Positions 27,423 to 37,017 are shown, counted from the stretch's first letter. The stretch is DNA of 64,000 nucleotides from DTPU01 sp963827855 (GCA_963827855.1 CAWHBY010000002.1:682001-746000), one strand, 5' to 3'. Translations and numbers: made by a program. The notes: generated by a model from the letters alone, not told the origin.

Positions 27423-27847
27423 TTTCCACCTGACCCATTCAGGGGTCAGGCCCTGCGCCGGTGGCCGCGGTCCACGTTCTCGCCGCTCCGGGCGTCCGCC
27501 GGAACGAGCCCTCTCCTCTCGTTGAGCGGGGGACGTGACGTGGGTTCTTGGGGACATCCGATTGCCCCCTTCGGAAAAAAAGTACATTGTTACGACAGAA
27601 AGGTCGGAATTTCCTTAAAGAACTTGACCTCTGTTTTTCGATTAAGAGGTAGAAGGACCGAAAAAGCCGGAAGTAGGAGACGACATCAACCGGCCTAATA
27701 GCTTTTCATCACCCTCCTCCGAAGCCAGATTCTTAACTGAGTCTGGCTTTATTCTGTGCCTCGATATCGGCAATCTGGACAAATCTATGGACCGACACCG
27801 CGTACGCTTGGCTAATCTGTGCAGTCTAGCCAAACACTGCGTCGCGG
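27423..27847. other. Intergenic stretch with a terminator-like hairpin
   Basis: No gene is recognised in 425 bases. A hairpin with arms AAGCCAGA / TCTGGCTT lies at 27723-27749 and is followed on the plus strand by TTATTCT, so it would end a plus-strand transcript. This transcript could be read-through from tRNA-Pro or a separate small RNA of about 150 bases. The sequence 27600-27720 is AT-richer than its surroundings. Confidence 0.45.
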
Positions 27848-28426
27848 TCAGTAGATGATCGCGGTAGCCTGTTCGATCTTCTTGACGATCCCGGACACGT
27901 CTGAGGCATCCTCCAGGTAGTCGTCGAAGCCTCGCATTACGAGGGCCTGGCATTCCGATGGGCCGAGGCACCCGCAAATAGCGATGACCTTCATGGTCTG
28001 CAACTCGACGTCATTGCGGATGGCCGCACAGATGCCGGCTGCATCGATCCCCTGTGCGATCAGATTGATGATGATGACGTGCGGTGCGAGCTTCTGTGCG
28101 ACGAGCCCGGTCTCGAAGGCCGTGTGCACCACCTGCACCTCGTAATCGCCCTGCTTCTTGAGCCCCTGAGCCAGGACCTGGGTGGCGTCACTGTCGTTGT
28201 CTACCAGCAGCACCCGTATCTTGCCACCCGCCAGTCCCTGGATCGGCATGTTGTTGAGCTTCATGAAACGCACCAGCTCGTCCAAGGGGATACGGCGATC
28301 CTTGCTTCCGGGAATCCGATACCCTTTGAGCTGTCCGCTGTCGAACCACTTGGAAACCGTCCTTGGGGCCACGTTGCATATCCTGGCCACATCGCCCGTG
28401 GTCAAGACGTTCTTTCCTTTAGCCAT
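27848..28426 (-). CDS. HTH (BldC/MerR-like) protein with degenerate receiver domain
   Basis: A 192-residue protein starting at the ATG at 28426 (GAAGGGAAC upstream). Residues 1-65 form an excisionase/BldC/MerR-like winged HTH (LTTGDVARICNVAPRTVSKW, then SGQLKGYRIPGSKDRRIPLD). Residues 70-185 have the receiver fold (IRVLLVDNDSDATQVLAQGL). The phospho-acceptor Asp expected in VIIINLIAQG is Asn, and the conserved Lys near DYLEDASD is absent. It is therefore a pseudo-receiver that probably cannot be phosphorylated. The order HTH then receiver is the reverse of normal response regulators. It is divergent from the aminotransferase gene, which it may control. Confidence 0.8.
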   Translation of the reverse strand: MAKGKNVLTTGDVARICNVAPRTVSKWFDSGQLKGYRIPGSKDRRIPLDELVRFMKLNNMPIQGLAGGKIRVLLVDNDSDATQVLAQGLKKQGDYEVQVVHTAFETGLVAQKLAPHVIIINLIAQGIDAAGICAAIRNDVELQTMKVIAICGCLGPSECQALVMRGFDDYLEDASDVSGIVKKIEQATAIIY

Positions 28427-28675
28427 TGTCTGTTCCCTTCGTCTATTGCACCCAGTCATTGGTATTTCGGCCTGGAACAGCCCGCTATTTAGTTTGCTCT
28501 TGGTTTCACCTCTGCACGGACGATCCGCCTCTGGATCAGGTCCCATAATGGGAACGCGCCACATCCCCGCCTTCGATTGCCCCGAATGCAGCCCAGGCGG
28601 GTGGTGGACCCCACGCAAGCTGCCGATGAACAGGACAGGCCGGCTCGGCCAAGACTCGAACGAGGAGATCAGAGC

Positions 28676-29824
28676 GTGCAGATACCGCTATCCAGACCGG
28701 ATATCACTGAACAGGAGATCGAGGCAGTGTGTGATGTCCTTCGAGGGCATCACTTGTCCTTGGGCCCCAAGGGGCCCGCCTTCGAGCAGGCGTTCTGCCA
28801 GCACCTGGGCACCCGACGGGCCGTGGCGGTCAACAGCGGCACCAGCGGCCTGTTCCTGTGCCTGAAGGCCCTGGGCATCGGACCTGGAGACGAGGTCATC
28901 ACCACCCCGTTCACCTTCATCGCCTCCACCACCTGCATCCTCATGGCCGGCGCCACCCCCGTATTTGCGGATATAGACCCGCTTCAATTGAACCTCGATC
29001 CAGAGGCGATTGAGGGCCGAATCACCCCCCGCACCCGGGCCGTTCTGCCCGTGGAGGTCTTTGGCAATCCTGCGGGCATGGACCAGATCGCCCGAGTCGC
29101 GCGGAATCACGGCCTGCCGGTAGTGGAGGACAGTTGCGAGGCCCTCGGTTCGAGCCTGGCGGGTAGAAAGGCCGGCACGTTCGGTCAGATGGCCGTCTTC
29201 GGGTTCTACCCCAACAAGCAGATCACCACGGGTGAGGGCGGCATGATCGTGACGGACGATCCTCGACTGGCCGATCACTGTGTCTCGCTTAGGAACCAGG
29301 GCCGCAGCGCGGCGAGCCGCTGGCTCTGCCACGAGCGGCTGGGCTACAACTTCCGGCTGAGCGATCTTCAGGCGGCCCTCGGATTGGCGCAGTTGTCGCG
29401 GATCGAGCAGATCAAGGACTGTCGGCGTCGGGTCGCCGAGTGGTACAGACGGCAACTCGCCCACGAAGAACGACTGGTCCTTCAGGCTGTGCCCCGAGAG
29501 GCAGACCTGAGTTGGTTCGTGTTTGTAGTCCGGCTGAGCGATGGGGCCACGGCTGGCCAGCGGGATGAGGTCCTCACGATCCTGGAGCAGGACGGTATCC
29601 AGACGGGCAGCTACTTCCCGTGCGTACACCTACAGCCTTTCATGGTGAAGGAGGGACGCTACCAGAAGGGAGATTTTCCCATCGCGGAATCCGTTTCCGA
29701 GCGGACCATCGCCCTGCCGTTCTACAACCATCTGACCCAGGACCAGGTGGCCTTCGTGTGCGAGAGGCTCTGCGCGGCCTTGGACCGCGTGAGACCTGCC
29801 CTGCCTGCAGCCTGCATCGCCTAG
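28676..29824 (+). CDS. DegT/DnrJ/EryC1/StrS-family PLP aminotransferase
   Basis: About 382 residues from a GTG at 28676, chosen because AGGAG lies 9 bases upstream and the family begins there (VQIPLSRPDITEQEIEAVCD). The upstream ATG at 28577 would add 33 unrelated residues. Family signatures are VNSGTSGLFLCLKALGIGPG, VVEDSCEALGSSLAGRKAG, FYPNKQITTGEGGMIV (the PLP-binding Lys in NKQ) and HERLGYNFRLSDLQAALGLA. These enzymes make amino sugars for surface polysaccharides or antibiotics. The substrate is not evident because no other sugar-nucleotide genes are adjacent. Confidence 0.92.
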   Translation: MQIPLSRPDITEQEIEAVCDVLRGHHLSLGPKGPAFEQAFCQHLGTRRAVAVNSGTSGLFLCLKALGIGPGDEVITTPFTFIASTTCILMAGATPVFADIDPLQLNLDPEAIEGRITPRTRAVLPVEVFGNPAGMDQIARVARNHGLPVVEDSCEALGSSLAGRKAGTFGQMAVFGFYPNKQITTGEGGMIVTDDPRLADHCVSLRNQGRSAASRWLCHERLGYNFRLSDLQAALGLAQLSRIEQIKDCRRRVAEWYRRQLAHEERLVLQAVPREADLSWFVFVVRLSDGATAGQRDEVLTILEQDGIQTGSYFPCVHLQPFMVKEGRYQKGDFPIAESVSERTIALPFYNHLTQDQVAFVCERLCAALDRVRPALPAACIA

Positions 29825-29979
29825 AAAGTCGCGTCTTTATCCGGCCATATTCCCCCCGTTCGACTTGGCTGAAGGGTGTTTTCATCGTACATATTGAGTA
29901 GAGGAGCTCGAATCAAGACCGGATGGAGGGGACCAACCGGCACGCCAACTGGGGCTTTCAAACGGGGAGAAACGCCTCA

Positions 29980-30270
29980 ATGCTCGGCTGGAGAGCGAAA
30001 CTGCTGCTGTTGGGGATCGTCTATCTGTGCGGATTCGCCACAGCAGTCTACTGCCTGGCGCCACCTGCCAACGTGTCACGCGAGGCCCTGGCTTCCAGGC
30101 AAGCCACTCTGGCTTCTGCGCCTTCAGAACGCGTGCTTGAAGGTCTGGGCGTGGTCCTCCACAAGGCAAGAGTGATCGGAGAGGACCTGGTGGACCGCGT
30201 GACCGTGTTGATTCAGGCCAGGAACCATCCCTCGACATCGTCCGACCCGGGTCGGTCAGACAAGCCATGA
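29980..30270 (+). CDS. Small single-span membrane protein, unknown function
   Basis: A 96-residue protein if read from the ATG at 29980; an upstream in-frame ATG at 29923 would add 19 polar residues. The N-terminal segment AKLLLLGIVYLCGFATAVYC is a clear membrane span or uncleaved signal. The rest is polar with a predicted helix (RVLEGLGVVLHKARVIGEDL). No family is recognised. A good terminator follows 24 bases after the stop, which supports this being a real transcribed gene, possibly at the end of the aminotransferase transcript. Confidence 0.6.
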   Translation: MLGWRAKLLLLGIVYLCGFATAVYCLAPPANVSREALASRQATLASAPSERVLEGLGVVLHKARVIGEDLVDRVTVLIQARNHPSTSSDPGRSDKP

Positions 30271-30293
30271 TCGCTAGCAGCCTTTCACTCTGA

Positions 30294-30328
30294 AGGGTCG
30301 TGGGGCGTTCCCACGGCCCTTCTCTTTT
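30294..30328 (+). terminator. Rho-independent terminator
   Basis: The arms AGGGTCGTGGG and CCCACGGCCCT (one G-U or mismatch pair) enclose loop GCGTT and are followed by TCTCTTTT. It ends the small membrane protein transcript. Confidence 0.75.
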
Positions 30329-30433
30329 GGGTCCAGCCTGGCGGCCCAATCCAGGATCGCGTCGGGTGCGCCAGACAGATGATCTCTGCCGCGAGGTTGA
30401 AACACCGGGCATACCCATCCTTCGAGAAAACCG

Positions 30434-30462
30434 TTGACACCGCTCGCCCTGCCGCCTACCAT
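30434..30462 (+). promoter_or_regulatory. Promoter of the MBL-fold hydrolase
   Basis: TTGACA (30434-30439), a 17-base spacer and TACCAT (30457-30462). It lies 74 bases before the start at 30536. Confidence 0.55.
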
Positions 30463-30535
30463 GCCCTGCCATACGAGTGACGGCCATCATCGAACATCCG
30501 TCATGAATGATCGATAGTCAGTCTGCCCTTGAACG

Positions 30536-31399
30536 ATGCCCAGTCACAACTTGGCCCACATACAAATCCGCGATCTGGACATCCTCGGCTACTCTGTTGG
30601 GGGCGAGGAGACCGTACTGGCCGTGCCTCAGCTCGACGTCTGCTTTGACATCGGCAAGGCACCGGACCAGGTGATTCCCATCAATCACGTCCTGTTGACC
30701 CATGGCCACATCGACCACGCGGCAGGATTCGCCTATTACCTTTCGCACCGCCAGTTCGACGGTCAGGCTCCGGGCACCATCGTGGCGCCCGAAGAATCTC
30801 ATCCCGCCCATGCGTCAGATCCTGGACGCCTGGGGCGCCCTGGACGGAAACAAGATCCCTGGAAACCTGATCGGCGTGGCAGCCGGAGACGAGGTTCAGA
30901 TCAAGCCCAACCTGTTCGCCCGCGCCTTTCCCACGGACCACTGCAAAGGTTCGGTCGGCTATTGCGTGCTGGAGAAGCGCAAGAAGATCAAGCCCGAGTA
31001 CGCGAGGCTCCCAGGTCCTCAGATCGTGGAGCTCAAGAGGCAAGGGATCGCCATCGACACGGTGCTGGAGCTGCCGATCATCAGCTACCTCGGCGATACC
31101 CAGTACGTGGACTACACCTCGCTGCCCTATGTGGCCAACAGCCGCATCCTGGTCACGGAGTGTACGTTCTTTGACGACGACCACCTCGATCGGCGCAGGC
31201 CGGCCGGCACCTGCACGTCAAGGATCTGCAGAAGCTCCTTGAAGCCCTGCACAGCGAAATGGTCATACTCATCCACATGACCCAGCGAACCGGCGTCGGA
31301 GAGGTCAAACGTCTCCTCAGGCAGTGCCTGTCAGCCGAGATCCTCGACCGGGTCACCCTGTTGATGGAGCACCGGGGCAGGTCTGCGCCGGGGCAGTAG
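30536..31399 (+). CDS. MBL-fold metallohydrolase (RNase Z-like), two frameshifts
   Basis: About 287 residues spread over three frames. The N-terminal part has the metallo-beta-lactamase zinc motif LLTHGHIDHAAGF (HxHxDH) in the layout of RNase Z-like proteins. An extra G at about 30791 moves the frame (VAP then KNLIPPMRQILDAWGALDGN). The middle holds FPTDHCKGSVGYCVLEKR and ILVTECTFFDDDH. A lost base near 31191 restores the third frame (GRHLHVKDLQKLLEALHSEM, VILIHMTQRTGVGEV) ending at 31399. All zinc-ligand regions survive once joined. tRNA 3' processing is the classical role of the family, but a general phosphodiesterase role is equally possible. Confidence 0.78.
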
Positions 31400-31487
31400 G
31401 CGAGGAACCCTCAGGCGGAGATGCTAAGAAGGTGAGAAGGCAGGAAGGCGAGACACGAGGGACTCACTGCTCTGGCGCTGACGCAGC

Positions 31488-32750
31488 TCACCTCGCCTTG
31501 ACCCTGACGCGTACAGCGATGGCCCCCTTGTGGCTGGAGACCCCAGGACCCGCCTGCGAGTCCTGATCGAACAGGCGAACCACATACCGGGTCTTGGACC
31601 GGATCGGATACTCGATCCAGACACTGGACTTGTCGCTGACAAATCGCCGTAGCAGCGGCCTCTGTCCCTCGTCCAGGACCTGAACCTCCAGCCCCTTGTC
31701 GCCCCACTCGTCCGTGGATCCTGCCAGGCCGATCTGCAGGATGCCTTCCAGACCGCCCAGGTCGGGCGCCTCTATGGGGAAGTCCACCTTGCGGTCCTGG
31801 CCGATGATCCAGTCGCGGCCAGCCACGAGCGTCCACCGTCTGAACCGGCCGTCCTCGGGGCTGGCCAGAGAGCCCACCTTGATGACGGCCACGGAGAAAT
31901 CCTTGGGCTGCACGGTCACCAGCAAGTAGTGATGAAAGGCCTCCGGCTCTGCCCCAGAGTCGATCTCCCCTCCGGTCGTACCCAGCCGGTAGTACCGAAT
32001 CCCGTCTCGCACGCCGTCATACGACAGCACGTGGTGGTGGCCGGCAAAGACTGCGGACACCCCTGCCCTGCTGAGCATGGAGTGGATCCGCTGCCAGTCC
32101 GTGCCGTAGCCATCGGTCCATCGGGGCTGGTGCAGAAACACGAAGATGCGTGAGGCGCCCTTGGCCTTTTTCAGCACGGAATCGAGCCAGAGAGTCTGCC
32201 TGGGGCTCATGACCTGGCAGTTGGGATCTTCGAAGGATTTCTGGCCGGTCCTGGGATTGCCCTCGTCGCTGAATAGGACGATGAACCAGCACCCCTTGTG
32301 CTCCGTGGCGTACCACAGGGGTCCCACGGTCCGCTCATAGTCGGCTTCATGGGCTGCCGCGTCGTGCGGCTGACTGCTCGCCCAATAGACGTCGTGGTTT
32401 CCCGCAACAGGCAGCCAGGGCACAACGAGCCCGTCCATGACCTGCCGCATCTGCCTGACCTGGTCCAGCCAGTGCTCGCGGTCGCAGTACCCCGGGATCA
32501 TGTCGCCCACGTTCAGCACAAGGTCCGGCCGCAGGATGTTGACCTCACGGACGGCCGTGGCAAGGACGTCCAGGTTGTTGGGGCCCGCTGCAGTCGCGTC
32601 TGCCAGGACGACGAAGGTAAAGGACTGTCCCTCGTCGGCCGGGATCAGGGGTTTGGCATCCATGCGGTCGGTCAGCACGCCCGGCGCACCCAAGACAGAT
32701 CGCAGTCCCAAGCACATCAGCCCCAGGTAGATCCACACGCGTCCAGTCAT
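31488..32750 (-). CDS. Exported metallophosphoesterase
   Basis: A 420-residue calcineurin-like phosphoesterase with a signal peptide (MTGRVWIYLGLMCLGLRSVLG). The metal-binding motifs are in order: FVVLADAT, LNVGDMIPG, VAGNHDVYW, VFLHQPRW and VFAGHHHVLSYDG. The C-terminal 150 residues form a beta-rich domain (WIEYPIRSKTRYVVRLFDQD). The start at 32750 is chosen over an upstream ATG that would spoil the signal peptide. It begins 8 bases after the EF-hand protein gene ends, so the two are co-transcribed. It probably hydrolyses phosphoesters outside the cytoplasm. Confidence 0.88.
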   Translation of the reverse strand: MTGRVWIYLGLMCLGLRSVLGAPGVLTDRMDAKPLIPADEGQSFTFVVLADATAAGPNNLDVLATAVREVNILRPDLVLNVGDMIPGYCDREHWLDQVRQMRQVMDGLVVPWLPVAGNHDVYWASSQPHDAAAHEADYERTVGPLWYATEHKGCWFIVLFSDEGNPRTGQKSFEDPNCQVMSPRQTLWLDSVLKKAKGASRIFVFLHQPRWTDGYGTDWQRIHSMLSRAGVSAVFAGHHHVLSYDGVRDGIRYYRLGTTGGEIDSGAEPEAFHHYLLVTVQPKDFSVAVIKVGSLASPEDGRFRRWTLVAGRDWIIGQDRKVDFPIEAPDLGGLEGILQIGLAGSTDEWGDKGLEVQVLDEGQRPLLRRFVSDKSSVWIEYPIRSKTRYVVRLFDQDSQAGPGVSSHKGAIAVRVRVKAR

Positions 32751-32757
32751 GAACCCG

Positions 32758-34981
32758 CTACTTCTTCTCAGGTTTCGCCGCATTGGGGTCCGGCGCCTCT
32801 ACGGTTGCCTTGTAGGTGGGGGCATAGGAGCCGAGCACGCGGGTGCTCTTGACGCGGCCCGGCAGGAAACCATCGAGGTGGCCCAGGTACCACATCACAC
32901 CCAGCACTGCAATGACCGCCAGCATGAGGTAGGTCCCCCACGGCCGCCGCTTCTCGGCGTACGGATCGTCCAGAGACGTCTGGGCCCCGGCGGGAAGCTT
33001 AGCCACGCCGGTGAGGGCACGACCGAATGGCACGTTGATACGTGCCCTGCCGTTGATGGCCCATGCGCTGGCATCGAGGATGGGACCCAGGTTTCGCTGC
33101 CGGAGCTTGAGGAAGGCCAGCAGCATGGAAGGGCCCGAAATGAGCAGGATCAAGGCCAAGACGCCCAACGGAATCCATACGCCGAGGTCCATGAACTTGC
33201 TGAGCAACATGGCCAACACAGCACCGATGCTGCCCAAGGCCACGCCGATGGCAGCCACGGTGCCCACGTCCATCTTCTTCGGCTCGGCGGGCTTGGCGGC
33301 TGCGGCTTTGGCCTTGTCGGCCTCCGCCACGGTCTGAGCTGCGCTGGAGAGCTTGGCCTGCGAGGCGGTGTCCGCCGCAGCGGCCCGCTTGGCCACTGCC
33401 TCCTCGATCATGCGCACCAGTTTCTTGTATGGCGCCCAGAACGCCTCGCGGATACTAATGGGATTGGCCACGATCTTGGTGATGGTGGCATCCCAGTCGC
33501 GACCTCTGCGATCGTAGAACACGCCATTGCGCCCGACCATGAGATTGTCCGAGTCCCCGTCGGTGAAGGCTGCGACAACGGCCCTCTTCTCGCCGCCAGG
33601 CCGGGTGCAATCACAGTAGGCGAGATAGGCGGCCGACAGTCCGGCCAGGGTCGCATGCTTGCCGGGGTCCGTGACCTCCATGCACAGGGTGCAGGCCCGG
33701 CCGTCCAGATACAGGGTACCCGCCTGGAAGACGGCCCCCTTGCGTCCGTAGAACTCAGCGAAGCTGACGAAGTTGTTGAGCAACCTGACAAGGTCCCTCT
33801 GGAAAAGGGCGAGCTTCTCCAGTGTGGAGATCTGGGCATTCTCTTTCTCCAGGGCCAGGTCCTGTTGGATCAGGTCCATGATGCGGGCCTTGGCGTCACT
33901 GCCCAGCAGGGCACGAATCCGAGTCAGTCCCAGGGACTCCACGGTGTTGGCCGGCCTGGCGGTCAGCCACGCCTCATAGGGAGCGAGCTTGGTCTGCATG
34001 GCTGCCCAATCTGCCTCGGACAGGGCCGTCTTGCCGGGTCCGAGCAAGGGCTTCACAGCCATGGCGGCAAACGTGGCCATGGCATCCGCCCAAGCCGGGT
34101 TCAATCCCTGCGTCAGAGGCAACGGTTTGGCTGGATCGACCTTGGCCAAGGGGAAGCCCGCCACCTCCTGCGCAGAGACGGACATATCTTTGGCGGCCAG
34201 GGCGAGATACTCGACCTCCTGCCGGTTGACGGCTGCCAGGGCACGGCCATCGAAGACCGCGATCCTGCACCGGGCGAAGTAGTCATCGACCTTGGCCTTG
34301 ACGGCCTTGAGGGCAGCGGCTGCGCCGGCCGTAGCGTCAGGCCCTAAGGGAAGGACAGACCTGTCGGCCTCGGCCCGGGCGTGCCATTCGGAGAAGGCCT
34401 GAGCCTGGGCAAAGAAGGCATCCACCTTCTCGGAGTTCACTCCCACCTTCCCGCTGCGGTCCGGAACTCCACCCACTGTGGCCAGGATATCCTCGATGGC
34501 CTTCTTGTCGGCCTCGTCGGTCGCGGAGTCCGCAGGGATCACCCCATCCCCATTGAAGGGGGTAGCGGCAAAGATCCGTGCGGTATCGGCTACATCGGCC
34601 AGGGAGATGGCAGGCGAGTCCTTCTTGGCAAGACTCGCCAGGACGGTCTTGGCCCCTGCGCACAGCCTCATCCTTGATATTGGCCAGCGGAACTGAATCT
34701 CCGCCCTTGAGCAGTTCACCTGGGTCCTTGAGTTGTGACTGCACCCACTTTACTGCAGCGATGATCTCCGGGACGCGGATTCGGCCGTCCTTGTCCGTAT
34801 CGATGTAGTCCAGGGTCCGTGTGTCAAACTCAATCCCCCGCGTTGGGCAGGCCAAGGCGACCCACAATTTTTGGTCGAGTTGGTCCAGATTGACAACGTC
34901 CGCTCCTGTACGGAGAAGGACCTGATCGACCCCTCCTGCCCGGAAGAACTGCCACGTGTGAGAACCTTGTCCGTTCGCCAT
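32758..34981 (-). CDS. Membrane protein with EF-hand-like site, one frameshift
   Basis: About 741 residues after repair of one frameshift near 34667. The start is ATG 34981 with GGAGG 8 bases upstream (MANGQGSHTWQFFRAGGVDQ). An EF-hand-like loop occurs near the N-terminus (YIDTDKDGRIRVPE) and a second D-rich turn (NGDGVIPADSATDEAD) lies further on. After VPLANIKDEAVR the frame changes to AGAKTVLASLAKKDSP. The centre is helical with a Cys-containing beta segment (LYLDGRACTLCMEVTDPGKH). Three to four membrane segments stand near the C-terminus (VGTVAAIGVALGSIGAVLAM, PLGVLALILLISGPSMLLAF, GTYLMLAVIAVLGVMWYLGH). This seems to be a conserved planctomycete protein of unknown function, co-transcribed with the phosphoesterase. 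Confidence 0.7.
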
Positions 34982-35196
34982 GGTCTTCGCCTCCATGTCA
35001 TGACCGCGCAGGACCCGCAGCGCACCGCGGACCGGCAGGCCTACACCCAACCGGCGATGGCAAGATACGCCCGCACGCGCAACTTGTCAACACCCACTTA
35101 TCGGACCCGTTGCGGCGGAGCTGAACCTGAGGTAGCATGTTCCCGTCTGGGCAGAGGACCGATCTGGACTGACATTACGAATTTTGGGAGAACACT

Positions 35197-36243
35197 ATGC
35201 GATCTTCAGCCCGCTTCCCCATTCTCACGCTTCTTGCCCTCGTTGCCATGCTTGCCCACGGTTGCACCTGCCTCGGACATCCCCGTCAACACCCCTCGCC
35301 GAGGCAGTGGCGGGGTCTGCACCTGACGGCCTATGGAAGCGACGCGGACCTGGACGGGCTGGCCGCACAACTGCCCACCCTGGCCCGCATGGGCGTCAAC
35401 GTGTTGATCCTCGAGGTCAACTACAGCTTCGAGTTTCAATCGCACCCCGAACTGCACGCGGGCGACCATCCCATCACCCGGGGCGGCGCAGGCCGCTTTG
35501 CCAAGGCGTGCAGACAGGCCGGCATCTGGATGATCCCACAGTTCAACTGCCTGGGGCACCAGTCCTGGACCAAGCACACCTTTGGCCTGCTGGTCCGGTA
35601 TCCTGAGCTGGACCTGACGCCCGGCGCGTTTCCAGACAACCAGGGACTGTATTGCAGGGAGTGGGACCCGCTCAATCCGAAGGTCAACCGGATCGTGTTT
35701 CCCCTTCTGGACGAGCTGATCGATGCGTTTGGGGCAGATGCCCTGCACGTCGGCATGGATGAGGTCTTCCTGATCGGCTCAGACAAGTCTCCTTCCACCA
35801 AAGGCAAGGACCCGGCCCAGGTGTTCAGCCAGGCTGTCAACGACCTGCACAAGCACCTGGTGGGTAACCGCCACGTGCAGATGCTGATGTGGGCTGACCG
35901 GCTCATCGACGGAAGGAAGTACCCGTATGGCGAGTGGGAGTCCTCATTGAACGGCACCGCGGCGGCCATAGACAGGATACCCAAGGACGTCATCCTCTGT
36001 GACTGGCACTATGAGCTCCGCGAGTCGTACCCCTCGGTGGCGATGTTTGCGGAGAAGGGGTTCCGCGTCCTGCCTTCGGGATGGAACAAGGTCGAGCCGA
36101 CAAAGGCCCTGATCCAGTACAGTCAAGGCCTCCACCATCCCAAGGTCATGGGACATCTATTCACCACGTGGAGCGGCAAGAAGGACTGGAGCCAGTGGCC
36201 CCCGCTTGTTGAGGGATTGCCCCTGCTGAAGCAGGGCAAGTAG
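35197..36243 (+). CDS. GH20-type beta-N-acetylhexosaminidase, lipoprotein
   Basis: A 348-residue lipoprotein (lipobox LAHGC, Cys23). The TIM barrel carries the GH20 catalytic pair in HVGMDEVF (Asp188-Glu189). Supporting parts are RGLHLTAYGSDADLDGLAAQ, QFNCLGHQSWTKHTFG and VMGHLFTTWSGKKDW. GH20 enzymes remove terminal GlcNAc/GalNAc from glycans or chitin fragments using substrate-assisted catalysis with this Asp-Glu pair. It lacks the usual N-terminal GH20b domain, as do other short family members. GGGAG precedes the ATG. It fits the neighbouring polysaccharide-degrading genes. Confidence 0.85.
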   Translation: MRSSARFPILTLLALVAMLAHGCTCLGHPRQHPSPRQWRGLHLTAYGSDADLDGLAAQLPTLARMGVNVLILEVNYSFEFQSHPELHAGDHPITRGGAGRFAKACRQAGIWMIPQFNCLGHQSWTKHTFGLLVRYPELDLTPGAFPDNQGLYCREWDPLNPKVNRIVFPLLDELIDAFGADALHVGMDEVFLIGSDKSPSTKGKDPAQVFSQAVNDLHKHLVGNRHVQMLMWADRLIDGRKYPYGEWESSLNGTAAAIDRIPKDVILCDWHYELRESYPSVAMFAEKGFRVLPSGWNKVEPTKALIQYSQGLHHPKVMGHLFTTWSGKKDWSQWPPLVEGLPLLKQGK

Positions 36244-36273
36244 GAGGAGACGTGAACGTCCTGGGTTGCCTAG

Positions 36274-36522
36274 CCCGCGTTTCTCACGAGGCTTCCGACA
36301 CTCGGAGCGGAAGTGAGTCGGTGGACTTGACTTGGGTCGACTGCAAGGCGGACGCGTCTATGACAGGCTGTTCTGAGCGCGGCATGTTGGCCGGATGCCA
36401 GGCCGCAGGTCCCGGTTGCCCGGAGGCGTACCCAGTGCGGTACGCTGAGGACAAACGGGACCGAGAACACAGCAGCCGGACAACAGGGCCGCTCAGAACC
36501 GAAGACTTGTGAGAAATGCGGG
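36274..36522. mobile_element. MITE-B, long copy (249 bp) flanked by CTAG
   Basis: The left end is CCCGCGTTTCTCACGAGGCTT and the right end (inverted) is CCCGCATTTCTCACAAGTCTT. Each is directly bordered by CTAG (36270-36273 and 36523-36526), consistent with a 4-bp target duplication. It contains the GGGACCGAGAAC / CAGCAGCC / CAACAGG block shared with the 96-bp copy at 18819 and has no transposase gene. Confidence 0.8.
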
Positions 36523-36588
36523 CTAGTCATGGCGGTGGCCATCGTCAGCCTCACAGGGCTAATCGGCAGATTCGGCCTGCCTGGCCAG

Positions 36589-37017
36589 CTATGGGGAGGC
36601 GGGGCTCGGCCGGTAGACCCCGGCCTTGCGCCGGGATTCGGCCTTCTCACTGATGACGGTGCCTTCCACCACGTCCAGACCGAGCCTGGAGATCAGGATC
36701 CGCAGGTATCCCAGGTGGGGGCAGGCAGGCCCGTGGTAGTTGTCGTGGGTGATGCAGGACGAAAGCTGGACGACGAGCCTGGACCTGTCCACGCCCTCCT
36801 TATCCTTGATCTTGCGGACCAGGTGGCCGAGCTTGCGGTGGAGGGCGCGGCCACAGCAACCGCCGCACGTCATCTGGATCGTTCGATAGGTCTTCTCGGG
36901 CGAGTAAATCCCGAATGCGTCCCTGCGGTGGTGAAAGGCTCGCTCACAGAAGTACCCCGAGCATCGCTCCTTGACGATGTCGCACTGCACGATGATGATG
37001 TAGTCCTTGTCCGTCAT
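36589..37017 (-). CDS. CGGC-domain protein
   Basis: A 142-residue protein of the CGGC family (PF08821). The name motif is present as MTCGGCCGR. An N-terminal YIIIVQCDIVKERCSGYFC stretch and a later CITHDNYHGPACPHLGYLRI stretch supply further Cys/His, so a metal or Fe-S site is likely. The family is found mainly in anaerobes and often has unknown metabolic roles. AAGGATG stands upstream of the ATG at 37017. It is monocistronic, with a strong hairpin repeat behind its promoter region. Confidence 0.85.
   Translation of the reverse strand: MTDKDYIIIVQCDIVKERCSGYFCERAFHHRRDAFGIYSPEKTYRTIQMTCGGCCGRALHRKLGHLVRKIKDKEGVDRSRLVVQLSSCITHDNYHGPACPHLGYLRILISRLGLDVVEGTVISEKAESRRKAGVYRPSPASP

Noticed and set aside
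30702..31280. Independent small gene inside the MBL hydrolase
   Set aside because: It contains the middle of the MBL fold only. Zinc-site and C-terminal parts lie in the flanking frames.
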